Of a stretch of DNA of 64,000 nucleotides, positions 44,307-56,677 are shown piece after piece (within the stretch, counting starts at the first letter, position 1; each line of letters starts with the position of its first letter). The stretch comes from Chaetomium olivaceum (lineage: Eukaryota; Ascomycota; Sordariomycetes; Sordariales; Chaetomiaceae). Location of the stretch: contig JAYWVB010000007.1 in the NCBI GenBank assembly GCA_039881045.1, positions 682,001 to 746,000 on the forward strand, in the 5' to 3' direction. The notes beneath the pieces were generated by a model, which saw only the letters and a program-made list of their open reading frames with translations, was not told the origin of the DNA and ran no database searches. Both the position numbers and the translations under genes were made by a program.

Positions 44307-45355
44307 TCACTCTAACTCATCATCGCCCTGGCCCTGATCCCCCGAGCTCAAGTCAGGGACCCAACCCTTGGGCCGCTCACTCCCACGAATAATCCGGTCA
44401 TAGCCCAGCCTCTCAACCTTCACTACCGACTGCCTCGTAACCTCGAGCTTCTTCCCCCACTGGAACCGGTTGCCAGGGGCCACAGGCAGCATCTCAAACA
44501 AGGTCCCTAGCTCATGCATGTCCTGGACAATGGTACGCGGCTCATCATCACCACCCTCACCACCCTGCCCGCCGGCCATGGTACCCGATAACGCGGTCGA
44601 CGTGGTGGCAAAGCGCATCATCTCGCCCGTGAGGTCAAACACGCCGTAGAGATAATCGTCCTGCGTGAGGGAGACTGTAGGTGGCTCAACCGCTGGTGGA
44701 GCTGCCTTTCCAGCACTGCCTGCCGTGTCGCTCGCGTCGGCCATGACCTCGTCCTCCGAGACGGCGCCCTTGCGAGCCAGTTCCTCGATGATGGGGTCGA
44801 GCTCGGCGTGGCTGATGAGCGATTGTGTCTTGAGGTAGTGGGCAAAGGTCAATGCCTCGACTAGCTCCTCGAGACACATCAGCGAGCGCGAGTAGCGGTA
44901 GCGGTTGATGCCCTGGATCTCGGGGGCGATGGTGGCCAAGAGCTTGGAGATTTCCGCAAGGCGGGAATCCATCTCGGCTTGGATGTTGGCCGGGAGCTGG
45001 CTCTCGATTTTGCGGACGCTGGCCAGGGGTTAGCTTAACTGAAGTTTAAGTCTGAACCGCTGTGGTCAGCGAGTAGGGCAGCCATACCGTTGCAGTGAGA
45101 AGATGCTGTGTCGTGTCAGCACCAGGCCTAAAATGGTACTAGGTACTCAATGACGGCTCACATCTTCTTGCTCAATGCCGTGATATCCCGGGAAGCCTTG
45201 ACAATGCGCTCCCGACGGTCATGATGCTCGTCGAGTTCATTGCGCAGATTCTCAAACATGGGTGTGTAGGCATTTCTCACGACCTGTTTCGGGGCCTGCT
45301 TGGGTCCATCCCTCCGCTTTGCATTTCCACTCCAGTCACGCTTAAATCCGGACAT
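44307..45355 (-). CDS. translin-associated factor X (TRAX-like, translin family)
   Basis: Exons 45355-45162, 45105-45088 (18 bases) and 45018-44307 join in frame to about 307 residues. Family blocks in order are FENLRNELDEHHDRRERIVK, then ASRDITALSKKMIFSLQR (across the small exon). Next come GINRYRYSRSLMCLEELVEA, LTFAHYLKTQSLISHAELD, and DYLYGVFDLTGEMMRFATTS (the translin Glu-rich helix). Later LPVAPGNRFQWGKKLEVTRQ and SVVKVERLGYDRIIRGSE complete the fold. The E-x-x-x-E acidic positions (LEELVEA and LTGEMM) that carry RNase activity in TRAX appear present. TRAX with translin forms the C3PO RNase, which in Neurospora acts in tRNA processing. Whether the partner exists cannot be seen here. An acidic Ala/Asp/Gly linker replaces part of the animal sequence. 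It lies 445 bases from, and divergent to, GPI14. Confidence 0.93.
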
Positions 45356-45800
45356 GTTGCAAGGTGGGATTTGTTGGTCGATGCTGTTGAGAGGTGGTGT
45401 TTGGGGTGTGTATTTTGACGTCAGTGGATGATTGGTTGGGCAGGGGTGGTGAGTGGACAGCGAAGGCCAGATTGTTTAGGGGCTTCCACTCACTAAACAG
45501 GGGGTCTGCATTGTCTCATCAACAACCTGGATCAACAAAACACGTCAAACATAAAAAGTGCGCGACAAGGAAAGGTGGTCGAGTGAGAATTCCAAGGTCG
45601 ATGGCATAGTGAAAGAGAAAGTTTGGGAATTGGATCAGAAGCTTGAGAGCTCAGACTCCAGGCACAGCGGATGCCAGTGGTTTCAGGACGACCATCACGA
45701 GTGAAGATTCGATGCTGTGAGGCCGAGCTGGGGTAGAATTCAAAGAATAGGGACTTCGTCAACCCATTGCCGGGTCTGGATAGGCATCTTGTGGAGGAAA
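45356..45800. promoter_or_regulatory. divergent promoter between TRAX and GPI14
   Basis: The 445 bases separate two outward-pointing start codons and so hold both promoters. No specific site is assigned. Confidence 0.5.
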
Positions 45801-47362
45801 ATGGCGGGCCCTTCAGCAAAACCGGGGAAGACATCGCCCTCATCATCGACGACAACAACGACCGCAATAACCCCAACAACACATAAAACACCATCCCTTC
45901 TCACCTCCTTTTTCCACCGCTCCGCCCCACTCTACATCTCGGCAGCCCTCCTCCGCGTGGTATTTCTCCTTTACGGCCTCTGGCAGGACGCCAACTCGCC
46001 CGTCAAGTACACCGACATCGACTACCTCGTCTTCACCGATGCCGCCCGCTTTGTCGCCCAGGGTCAGAGCCCCTATGAGCGGGAGACATACCGCTACACG
46101 CCCATCCTAGCCTGGTTGTTGCTGCCCACTGCCCAGACGACCGGAAACCCGCTGGTAGATGCGGCGCTGTTCAGTTCAGGCAAGGTGCTGTTTGCTGCCG
46201 CAGACTTGGTGGCCGGGTGGCTGCTGGAGCGCGTGCTGACAAGATCCATGGACGGGGCGTCGGCGAGGAAGTTCGCAGCTATTTGGCTGCTGAACCCCAT
46301 GGTGGCTACCATCAGCACCCGAGGCAGCTCGGAAGGCTTGCTAGGGGTGCTGGTTATGGCGCTGTTGTCGGCAGTGATGGCGAGACGGATCACCTTGGCT
46401 GGACTGCTGCTAGGATTCAGCGTGCACTTCAAGATCTACCCCTTCATTTACGCGCCGGCTATTGTTTGGTGGATGGATGCAGAGAGGATGGGCAAGACAC
46501 AGTTGAACAAGGGAACCGCAAAGCAACCCTCCCTCCTCAGCAAGCTACTGGCCTTTGTCACCCCGGCCAGAATCCAACTCGCCGTCACCAGCCTCGCCAC
46601 CTTTCTCGCCCTGAACTTCGCCATGTACACGATGTAAGCGGCCCTCTTCCCTTTCCAAGCCCGGCCCCGTTCTTCCCAGCTAACCACCCTACCCCGGTAC
46701 TAGCTACGGCCCCCCCTCCTCCAACACACCTACCTGCACCACATAACGCGCATCGACCACCGCCACAACTTCAGCCCCTACAACACGCAACTCTACCTAG
46801 CCTCCTCCCCTTCGGGTGTGCCCACGCCAGCAGTACGCATCGAATCCATCGCCTTCCTCCCGCAGCTTCTTCTCGCCTGCGTGCTCATCCCCCTCGCCAC
46901 CGCCAAACGCGACCTGCCCGCCGCCATGCTCGCCCAGACCTTTGCTTTTGTTGCGTTTAACAAGGTCTGCACCAGCCAGGTACGATGTCCTCCACAACTC
47001 CTCTCCTCCCAACCCTTCCCACCACCCACTCTCACCACCTCTTCTGGCCCGCCCCCACCCAATCCACCCCCAACACTAACAAAACAAAATAAAAAACGTA
47101 GTATTTCCTCTGGTACCTAATCCTCCTCCCGCTCTACCTTCCACGCTCCTCCTCCTTCCTGCACTCCCCCCGCCTCGGCATTGTGGCCCTAGCGCTTTGG
47201 GTTCTGTCCCAGGCGGCCTGGCTGCAGCAGGGCTATCTTCTAGAATTCCTCGGGGAGAGTGCCTTTTTGCCGGGGCTGTGGCTTGCGTCGTTGGGCTTTT
47301 TCGGGGTGAATTGTTGGGTTTTGGGTGTCGTTATTGGGGATGTGGGTGGTTGGGTTGCCTAA
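45801..47362 (+). CDS. GPI14: GPI mannosyltransferase 1 (PIG-M/GPI14), one frame break
   Basis: Exons 45801-46633, 46704-46979 and 47102-47362. It adds the first alpha-1,4-mannose to the GPI anchor precursor in the ER lumen, from dolichol-phosphate mannose. Multi-span protein: after a Ser/Thr/Pro-rich start comes YISAALLRVVFLLYGLWQD. The catalytic DxD motif follows as VKYTDIDYLVFTDAARFV, then SPYERETYRYTPILAWLL, WLLNPMVATISTRGSSEGLL, and GFSVHFKIYPFIYAPAIVWW. Exon 2 has HTYLHHITRIDHRHNFSPYN, a family block, and exon 3 opens YFLWYLILLPLYLP. Just after the exon 2 acceptor, at 46710-46716, a run of seven C should be eight for the frame to continue, so one base is probably missing. The rest is intact. 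The start codon MAGPSAKPGK at 45801 is the first plausible one. Confidence 0.93.
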
Positions 47363-48058
47363 GATAGTCTAGGGCTGCGGTTTGGGGTTGGGGGTTGAGG
47401 TGGTGGTTTGGGGTTTGAGGTGCCGGATCTGAGGTCTGAGGTGGTGGTTTAGACGTTAAGGTGTTGTCTTCTAGATTGGTAATTACATGCAGAGAACGGC
47501 GGTGTGTATGATACTTGGGCAGGATATAGAAGATGATGTTGACTGTATTATTTGCCTTTGCTATTCATATGTCACACTGGACCGATGCTCGGCCTATCAC
47601 CGAAACACGGCTACATAGCATAGCATCGAGCCACAGCACAATATCATGCAATATGTCCTCCCCGGGCCCTGCCTCCCGTATAGCAGCTTTCCCGAAACAC
47701 TACCCCAAACCTACGAATGCACGTCTCACACAACTCCGTAGGTTATCGTCATCCTTACCAGGCCGCAAATGTCACAGAACCCCCCCTGCAAAAGATAGAC
47801 ACACGACCTCCTCCCTCCCTCCCGAAAATGACAAGCAGATGCAAAATCCCCCGGTCAGCCAGCCTGCCGTAGCAAAGGATCGGACCCCGAACGCCTTTGT
47901 CTAGTATTACTTCCCCTCCGACCGTAAAAACGCACAACGACAAAAGAAAAAGAGGTGATTGTAGCCCTAGTGATGTCCTGTTAAATCCATCAAGCGTGTA
48001 TTAGATAGATGCCAGTGGTGTGCCGAGAAGCCCGCGAAGCTGCCGCTGGTTTCGAACT
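47363..48058. other. convergent intergenic region, no gene seen
   Basis: About 700 bases between the stops of GPI14 and the F-box gene. A 123-codon plus-strand frame at 47533-47904 is low in complexity and unsupported. Confidence 0.5.
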
Positions 48059-49894
48059 TCATGGCGCTCCGGCGCTGAGTAGCGCATAGTTGGATAGCTT
48101 GAGCGAGATTCCACGCGAGCTGGACGTCGGGAACTCTGGGTTAAATGTCATTCGCCCATCTTTCCGGTACCCGATCTCGCCGAAGGACTCGGATAGCTCC
48201 TCGAAGCAAGCGCTGGGTTGGGCGCGGTTCATCTCGGCGATGATGGCGTCGCTCCAGACTCCTGAACACCGCCCGTTGCGGAGCAGAAAGTGTGGGTTGA
48301 GCGGTGGGAATGGCGAGTCTACATAAAAATAAGGTCAGTGGCTAGTTCAGTCCAAAAAAAGGTTGAATGACCTACCCAGATCCACGTAGCGGATCCTGAG
48401 ATACTCGACCGATTTGAGTCTCCCCAAAGCCCGGATGCCGGCGATGACCAGGTCCTCAAACGCATTGATAAAATTCATGTCTGTGATGCCGGATCCAGAC
48501 TCGTTCCAGTGTGCCACCTGCCGACAGCAGTTCTTCACTGTGAGGTCGATCGACTTGAGGCGCGTGTTTCTCGGGTCCTTGTGCTTGGCCACGAGATCGA
48601 TGAAGAATTGCTTGCAGACCCTGCCCGTATAGGAGATGTGCTCGAGCGAAGGGACGCCGCGCCAGCGGCCAGTCGCGAGCAGAAATGCACCCTGCTCGAT
48701 ACCTTGAGAATAAAGAGGGAACGACAGCTCGCGGCGGTAATCCCCTTCGATGCACAAATCGAGGCTAGTTAGGTGCATGGGCTTCGCGAGGATGCTGGCC
48801 ATGGTGAGGTAACTCTTGGACTTGGGTTTGCTGTATGATCCGTGCCATTCCTGCAGGTTGGGCAGCGCTGACATGATGTTTTGAAAATCCTCCTCCTCTC
48901 TTATCAGGTTCCACTGCCCCTTGGAGATGAGGGTGCGGACCGAGTGCACCTTTGGCATTACCCGCACTCTCTCCTGGCCGGAATCTCGAATCCAGTGTCT
49001 CACTTTGGGCGCCTTCTTCCGTTCGCCCCCTTCCAGCGTCAAGACACAGACCTCTGGGAGGGATTCCGCCACGAAATAGAAAGCTTCCTCCAGGGAGCAG
49101 TTGTCCATTGGCAACACATAGGACGCCGTTGTCAGACCATCCGGGGTGACCGTCGGGAGCGTGTTCGCGTTGGACAGCGCCAATGGCCTGTATTTGGGGT
49201 GGAACACAGGAAACCATATTTCGATATGTTTGACATAGGATCGCAGATGCGGACGAGCGGAGAAGTAGGCCATGGAGCTCTTTAACGACTCAATCGAGGC
49301 CTTCAGCTTAATGTGCCGGTACAGTCGCTCCTGGATCAATATCCTCCACGCCCCGCTTACAAGCGATAATTCGGATAGTTCTTTCCGCCGTGGATGGCGC
49401 AGAGCGGTTCCCCAGCGCGTTATGGAACTTTTAGAGGTGGCCGACACTCGAAACCCAAACAGATGGTCGAGGATACATTCGTGGATCTCGGTAGGGAGGT
49501 CATTGAGGCTGATGTGGACGTTGGTGCCAGCCGATGGTGATGCGGGCAGGGCGGTAAGGTCCGAGGTAGTCAAGTTCAAGACTCGAGTTGTTGGGCAGCT
49601 GGTGCAGCGCAACTCCGTGCTGCGCGGTTCGGGCTGGGGAAATGGCGTGCTGCTCGGCCGGGTGGGAGGTATGAATTCCTGCATGCGCTCCTGGTCGGGC
49701 AGCGGATTTGGTCCCGGCGACACGGGGTTGGACGCCGCCATCATGATCGAGGCGAGTTCGACGGTCGCATTGCCTTCGTCTTCTTGGTGTATTGATTGGG
49801 CCCTCGTCGCCCTGGGGACTTGGGTGTCGATGGTGAGGCCGTCGGCATGGTTGCCGCCGTGGTCGAGAGAGGTCGGTCCACAAAGCGGATCCAT
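48059..49894 (-). CDS. F-box domain protein
   Basis: Exons 49894-48376 and 48318-48059, with a 57-base intron, give 592 residues. The F-box starts HISLNDLPTEIHECILDHLF and runs through RKELSELSLVSGAWRILIQE and RLYRHIKLKA. This is the form common in fungal F-box proteins with degenerate leucine-rich C-terminal parts. The first 130 residues are acidic, polar and probably disordered. The remainder holds repeating strand-helix units (for example LPNLQEWHGSYSKPKSKSYL and LTSLDLCIEGDYRRELSFPL) consistent with an LRR-like substrate-binding part. F-box proteins present substrates to SCF ubiquitin ligases; the target is unknown. The second exon ends ISLKLSNYALLSAGAP. The frame is intact. Confidence 0.85.
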
Positions 49895-50647
49895 GTTTCC
49901 GTCCAAGGAATCTATATCGCTTTTAATCGTTCGGTGGTTCTTGGAAGACCATGGCAGAGCCGTTGTGCTCTTGGGTAGTTAGATCGGCTCGAAGCGTGAG
50001 GGCGCAGAACCGGGGTGCGTCGGAGAGGGAGAAGAAACAGGGCGGCGCAGGCGCGGGTTGGTCGGATATTTCCCCCTCCACTGGGCTAATTGGCGTCGGA
50101 GAATGTAGCCGGAGCCCTCTCGCAGTCCCCTGCGATGATTTGGTGGGAGGACGAGGCTTTCTAAATCTCTGTTCTTATTTGTGTTGCAAGCGCAGTCGCA
50201 GTTGGTTGAGTGGTCGCGTGAATGCCCGGGCGCGGGGTCCGGGGCGTTTGACCCAGCGGCCCAGACCGTCCAGTGCTGCGCCCAACAGCCCAGAGCAGCA
50301 CCCGAGCGTCCAGCCCCGGAAATCAGCCCTCGAAAGAGCGAGCGAGTTCACCATAAATTGCATGCATTGTTCAGCTGAATACGAAAAGGGTATCTATTTC
50401 CAATTACAGATAACACTTGAAATGCCAGTTCGCCAACAATGCAATATATGTATGTACAAGCACCGCCACCATCAAGCCTCGAGATTCTCTGATCATTCCA
50501 TTTCCAGCATATTTGCAAATTGCAACCCTTTGTAACCCCATACCGATGATCGCCATGCAAAACGTTAAATATTTACCAGAAGCCCCACTTTCACCCCCCA
50601 ACACATGCTGACAGATCTAATCTTTTGAGACATCAACCAACGTCACT
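49895..50647. other. F-box gene upstream region, no gene seen
   Basis: About 750 bases between the F-box start and the stop of the membrane glycoprotein gene, both minus strand. It holds the F-box promoter. The plus-strand frame 49951-50535 has no domain. Confidence 0.5.
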
Positions 50648-51729
50648 TCACACCCACCCGGCCCGTGCAGTCGTGGGAAGTTCCACCGGCGTCATGGGAC
50701 GGTCGTCGGCGCGATACATCGACGTGTCATACGCTGCTGGTCCTCGAGCGGGCATTTCAGACCGGCTTTGTCCGAACAGCTCTGCTCGCTCATATGTTGT
50801 TCGTCGTCCAGCGGCTTCCAGCTCCGGTTTACCATCGAAGGATGCGCCATCGCCATCGCCATCGGAGGAAGCGCTGGAAGAGGCAGATGCTGCTTTGGCC
50901 TTTGCGTTCCTGTTCCGCCGCAGGAGCCAGACTCCCGCGAGGCCAAACCCGCAGACAAGTGCAAGGCATCCCGCCACTCCGCCGATGATGGCGCCTATAT
51001 TGTTGGCGGGGCTTGAACTGTTGGACTCTGCCGGCCCTAATGTCGGACCAGCCGCCGGGGGCTCGGTGCTTCTCGGGATGCTGGACTGAGTCGAGCTCTG
51101 CGTTGTGGCTGCAGAGGAGCTCGGGAGGGTTGTCGTCGACGTTAGGAAATCCTCCAGTCGCAGCTCTGTTGTATACCCCTTATAGTAGTCTTCACTCTGA
51201 TCGCTCGCGCAGGCATAGCTGGTCACCGGTGTCGATGCCACCTCCTCGACAGTCAGGAAAGCCGTCGAACAGAATTGTTTTCCCTCTTCAGTGCTACGTT
51301 CAGCAAGGGATTAGTGACCCGGTGAGGATCTTCGTTGAATACGCCATTGCCAACTCACCAGCGAAGAGTAGGCAGGTCCCCCTCAGTAAGTCCGGGCCCG
51401 CATCCATCGGGACAGAGAAGATTATCGAAACAACTTCCCACCATGCCCGGGCATTCTTCTGGAGCGCCTCCAGCCGTGATCGGACAGGGTGCCCACACCC
51501 TACCGCTGATCCGGAAGTTGAAACCGAAATCAGCCGTCCGAGATTGCTTAGCGTTTCCGCTCAGATATATGGTGTCAAGCCTCGAGCTGAGGATGGCTAT
51601 TGACAATCCTCGTTGATCTAGGGTCGCTTGTGTACCATTATAATGGGGTTCCCTTCCCCCGGACAGAGCTAGCGCAGCTGTCTCTCCGAGACCACCGAGG
51701 AGGAGCAATCCGGCAAGTAATAAAGGCAT
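50648..51729 (-). CDS. single-pass membrane glycoprotein, Ser/Thr-rich (unknown family)
   Basis: Exons 51729-51359 and 51293-50648, with a 65-base intron, give 338 residues. The signal peptide is MPLLLAGLLLLGGLGETAAL. The ectodomain has a Cys-rich patch (VWAPCPITAGGAPEECPGMV, SCFDNLLCPDGCGPGL, CTEEGKQFCSTAF), followed by a Ser/Thr-rich stalk (TSTTTLPSSSAATTQSSTQS). One transmembrane segment, NIGAIIGGVAGCLALVCGFG, with the stop-transfer LLRRNRNAKAK, leads to an acidic Ser-rich cytosolic tail ending in PPVELPTT-like sequence (MTPVELPTTARAGWV). The layout is that of fungal Mid2/WSC-like surface proteins, but I see no WSC domain. A role in wall sensing is only a possibility. The frame is intact. 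Confidence 0.82.
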
Positions 51730-54700
51730 GATATGTCGAAAACGAGGGAGGAGAGAGGATCGGGCCCGCGGACAAGTAACTAACGGCAGCTGGCAGCGAC
51801 AATGTTCAAGAGCGACGAGGAATGTGCTGACTCAACCACAAACAAAACCTAGGAAAATACGAAAGGGGGAACCGCATGTAGGATATGGTGAGATAGTCAA
51901 AAAGCCACAGGGGTTTCTATTATAAGAGGGCACATCAGCATTCCCGTCATGTTGGCTCTCCTTGTTGCAAACAGAGCTCGGCTTCTTTTGACCCTTGACT
52001 TGGACGCCGCGAACTACCAATTGCAGCTCTCGATTCCATCCCGCGCGCTTGATGGTTGCGGGCCGGCCCACCAGTCGCCCGTGGTAAACGAATCAGCATC
52101 CTCCGGTTCTATCTTTGTGAAGCAGAACTGGCGCTTAGTCGGATGTAACATCATTCGAAGTTCTGTCTGGAGCCCCGTGGCTTGCACTGGGGCTGAGATC
52201 GATGTTTGAAACTTGTGGCTTGTGATCTTTGATAACTCAGTATTTGGAAACCCCGGAGTATGAGGAAGTTAATCTGAAGAGGTAAGAAAATAACGGTCCG
52301 TCCCGGCGAACTAGTTGACGATTGTCATGCAGATCGTTTCTCATCTCGATATCATTGCATACATTAACATAACGTATGTATGTATATACTATACCATCTG
52401 GGCCAACGCAGAGGATTGCTTTCCGAACTAGAGGAAGTCAAGGATCGAAGTGAGACGGAAAAAGCAAGCCACCTGCCTAACCTTCACCTTAACCGTACGG
52501 CTGTTGGCACAACTTATTTCCCGGCCGCGGCCGTTGTGGAGTTCACTCGGCCGGTTTCCGGCACCGGCTCCACCTACAACACCAAGGGTGCAGACCCCGA
52601 ACCCGGGCCGCAACTCGGCTGTGATGGTCGAAAACGGTCAGCAGACTTTTACACCATCTCCCTTACCTCCGACCACCTGCGTATCACGGTCGACCTTCCA
52701 TGCGTGCCGGTGATGACAATGAATGCGGCCGTTATGCCACATCTTTCCAGCTCACATCCGAAGATGAGGGGACTCAGTTCAGTCTGCGGTTTGAAGGTGT
52801 TGATTCTGCCTTTACCCTGTGAGTGAACTACCGCGAGGTCGGATACTCTCAGCTTCACTCGTACCATTGCCTCGAAGTCGACCGCGGTTGGATCTCATGC
52901 CTCAAGTTCAACGCCCACACGGCTAAAGTAACATTTCGCGGGTTGTGGGCGGAGGACGGGACGTGCTACCGAAGGCATGATTCGCGAGGGATACGATAAT
53001 TCCAATATTTCTAGGCATCACTAAACCAGCATCCAATGAGTGGCGTAGCTAGACAGAAACCACGGGTTGGTGTTTGGTTTCACGGTTCGAATGCTTGGTG
53101 GTTGCGACGCTCCAAGCTCTCTCCAGGCCGTTCAGAAGCATCATTGGATGTTCCCCGTTCAGCTTGAATGAGGATGATCTGAGCGGCAGGGCTCGCTTGG
53201 CATCTTTTGTCTCACAAAGTGACAACGCCCCATCTGACCGTCGCCCGAATTGCGTGCAGAGGTGATCGGGGCTCAACGGGGAAGGTGTATCCCAGGTGTG
53301 CCAGGCTGCCAGAACACAAGAGGGCACCTCCCCGCAAAGCCACTTGCAAATCTCCGACACGGTGGTAGCATGCGGGAGCATCAAAACTTGGCACTCGGCA
53401 CCTGACTGGGGTTGGGCGAAAAAAACCAAGTGTTTCAGATGCGCCAAACCCCACATTGCAGCAGGGCATCTTGGAGTTGAAACTGTCAGAGAGCAGCCCC
53501 GCTGGGAGAGAGAGTCCTTCCTATTTGGCTGCTTCCATGTCATGGATTCATGGTGCGATGGCAGGAACCCCTGACTGTGTTTGCAGCACTTAACCCCGTA
53601 AACACGACAGCACCAAACAGTTCGCTTGGCATCTCATGAGCGACAGATGTTTCCGAACTGCTATCCTGGGAAGGTCGACGCGATGAAATCCTGCCGAGGT
53701 ACTGAAAATGCTGAGCCAGTACGATATGGAGTTGAGAGTTTTTCAAGATTGCAATCGGCAAAGAAGGTCGCAACTGCCCGCTTCCTACTGTCATGCGGGG
53801 CACTGCGCCGTGCCACCCCCACACACATCGGATATTAGGTGGTAGTTTCCATGTGGCTCTGCACCGCTTCGGTATCCCGCGTTACGTGGGAGATGAGACC
53901 TGTTAAGGCTGACCGGGAATCATCCAGCGCTCACCTATCAGCAGCTAACTCAGGGTCGGTACGGCAACCCCAATATCCCTCGCTTGTCTCAGAAGCGGGA
54001 ACCCTGCAACTTCTCGAATTTCGTCTGCATCTGCCGGGACTTCCAATGTCACTCAACTCAGGGGAACGACTCGCCTTCACGCCTCCAACGGTTTCTTTTG
54101 GCCCCCGACCCTGACAGCGAACATTGGATCGCCAAGTTTTGAGGTTGGGCTGAGCCAACCATGAATCTCAAATCACACCGCAAGGTACAAGACAATCGTC
54201 AATTGGGCACACGCATTGTGGGCGCCTGATTGCGAGGGGCTCAACGGCCCGTTGAAAATACCCAATGATGGTTTGCATCGGGAGTCCGCCATCAACCCAT
54301 CGACTGGTCCCGTCCTCGGCAGATACCGCCCATGCCTGTCTTTGAAAGGTCTTTGGCTCGGTCACTCGCATAAGGAAGGCGCTGCGGCGGATTTGCCATG
54401 CAATGACAGGCCGTCAGCCGCCAGCGGCCAGCCGCCTTGCACCGGCGCATCAAAGGCGATCTCTCATGCGCCGGATTTATTATTATTGTATTTGTCGTTC
54501 GTGCCGCAACAGCCACTCGGCGGCCACATCTCCGAGGGCGGGGTGGCAACTGGCCTTGTGCTTGGCTGGAGGAGCGCGGATCATGGAGCAGAGCACCACA
54601 TGAGCCGGCCCAGTGCTGCAAAGTTCATGTAGGCTTGGGCGATGGCTTTGGCGAGTGCTTGGCTTATTGTGTCGATAGTGGCTTGCACCATGCATCGCGG

Positions 54701-55344
54701 AGCCGCGATCCCACATTCCCAGAATGGACATGCACCGAACTTTGCGTCTCGAACAGTCTGCAGCGTTTGAAATCAATGAGGGTTTCCTCGCGTGCAACTT
54801 GTCGAAACCTCCAAGCAGAGCCTGACTGGAGAAAATCGAACCTCGCAGACCAGGATCCCCCGTTTGACTTGGCATCCACAATCCAGGGGCGAGTCCCCTT
54901 TCGACAACCCCCTGCCCGTCTGTAACCCCCCTTCGACGTTGTACACGCACCACAACACCGAAGGACCGTGTTGCTTGGGATCTACGTCCAAGGAGGGGTC
55001 CTCCATGGGCCACCGAAATCATGCGCTCCTCCTCAGTTAAATAGCAGCCGGTCTGCCGCTTCTAATGGAGCATTGCCCTCGTCATTAACCTGCTATCATT
55101 TGTTGATTCTCTTTCCTGCATCCCTTCCCTCTTTTTCTCCGGGTCAAGGCTCTCCACCTCGATCCTTCTCTTCGTTGATCTTCCCTTCGGTGCTGCGCAT
55201 CTTTTTTTATACGTGACTCCTCCTCCTAGGATCACCATATTTACCGGGCTTCCTCGCTCCTCTCCTTCACCTTTGCCCTGCGCTCTCTCTTCTCCGTCAC
55301 TCCTTCACCGTCACCCTTGAACACCAAGAACATCCACCGCAACC
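51730..55344. other. 3.6-kb gene-poor region upstream of the subtilisin gene
   Basis: It lies between two outward-pointing genes. Frames up to 179 codons (52380-52826, 53049-53543, 54483-55022) occur in several phases but carry no domain, signal peptide or splice logic that I can follow. The final 260 bases form the protease leader. Confidence 0.45.
55085..55344 (+). promoter_or_regulatory. pyrimidine-rich leader of the subtilisin gene
   Basis: The 260 bases before the start codon are strongly C/T-biased (runs such as TTCCCTCTTTTTCTCC), as is common just upstream of the transcription start and in the 5' leader of highly expressed fungal genes. The start context is GCAACCATGG. No TATA box or factor site is assigned. 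Confidence 0.5.
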
Positions 55345-56677
55345 ATGGCTGGCCGACTCCTCACTTGCTTCACCCTTGCCCTCTCTGCGCTGGGCGTGTC
55401 TGGTGTCCCGACCTCACTGCCTAACAACAAGACGGAGGGTTCCTTTCTCGGCATCCCTATTACCAACCCGGGCATCGCCAACGCCATCCCCAACAGGTAC
55501 ATTGTCGTGTACAACAACACCTTCAGCGATGATGACATCGACGTCCACGAGAAGAGTGTCATCCAGACAATAGCCAAGCGCAACATCGCCAAGCGCTCCA
55601 TGACCGGGAAGCTCCTGTCCACCACCGTCGACACGTACAAGATCGGCAAGTGGCGCGCCATGGCCCTGGACGCCGACGACCTGATGATCAACGAGATCTT
55701 CTCAGCCAAGGAGGTCAGCTACATCGAGCAGGACGCCCGTATCAGCATCAATGCCCGCGCCGTCCAGGGACGGACCACCAGTGGCCTGGCCCGCATCAGC
55801 CATGCTGATACTGGTGCCAGGACCTACGTCTTCGATGACAGTTCCGGCGAGGGCATCACCGCGTATGTTGTCGACACTGGTATTCGGGTTACCCACGAAG
55901 AGTTTGAGGGGCGCGCTACCTTTGCCGCCAACTTCATTGACGATGTGGTATGTTTAACTCTTCTAACTTGCCGTGTATCAAGTCCGCTCACATAATCCCT
56001 AGGACACTGATCAGCAAGGTCACGGCAGCCACGTTGCCGGCACTATTGGTGGCAAGACCTTTGGTGTGGCCAAGAAGGTCAACCTCGTCGCTGTCAAGGT
56101 TTTGGGTGCGGATGGCTCGGGTTCGAACTCCGGTGTTCTTGCGGGCATGCAGTTCGTCGCCAACAACGCCACTGCCCAGGGTCTCGCCGGCAAGGCTGTC
56201 ATGAACATGTCCCTCGGCGGTGGTGTCAGCCCAACTATCAACGCTGCCATCAACAACATCGAAGCCGCCGGTGTCGTCCCCATCGTGGCGGCTGGCAACG
56301 AGGCACAGGACACCGAAAACACCTCCCCCGGTTCCGCCGAGGCCGCCATCACCGTCGGCGCCATTGACCAGCTCACGGACGAGATCGCCGTCTTCTCCAA
56401 CTTTGGCCAGCTCGTCGACATCTTCGCCCCCGGCGTCAATGTGACCAGTGTCGGCATCAGGGACGACAGCGACACCCTCACAATCAGCGGTACCAGCATG
56501 GCCTCTCCCCACGTTGCCGGTCTTGCCGCCTACCTGATGGCGCTCGAGGGCATCACTGGCGTCCAGGAGGTCGGCGACCGCATCAAGGAGCTCGCCCAGG
56601 CGACGGGTGCCCGCGTCAGGGGCGCCCCGAGGGGCACCACCCGTCTCATTGCCAACAACGGCGCTGATCAGCTGTAG
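55345..56677 (+). CDS. secreted subtilisin-like serine protease (S8, proteinase K type) with I9 propeptide
   Basis: Exons 55345-55947 and 56003-56677, with a 55-base intron, give 425 residues. Signal peptide: MAGRLLTCFTLALSALGVSG. The I9 propeptide reads NRYIVVYNNTFSDDDIDVHE through AKEVSYIEQDARISINARA. The catalytic triad is complete: Asp177 in ITAYVVDTGIRVTHEEF, His208 in QQGHGSHVAGTIGG, and Ser366 in ISGTSMASPHVAGLAAY. The oxyanion Asn lies in PIVAAGNEAQDTENTSPGSA. It degrades proteins outside the cell; close relatives are alkaline or cuticle-degrading proteases. The C-terminus ends shortly after the catalytic Ser helix, as in proteinase K types without extra domains. One intron between the Asp and His blocks is usual. 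The frame is intact. Confidence 0.96.

Noticed and set aside
52380..52826. Plus-strand frame of 148 codons upstream of the protease
   Set aside because: Shows no recognisable fold; neighbouring frames are equally open.
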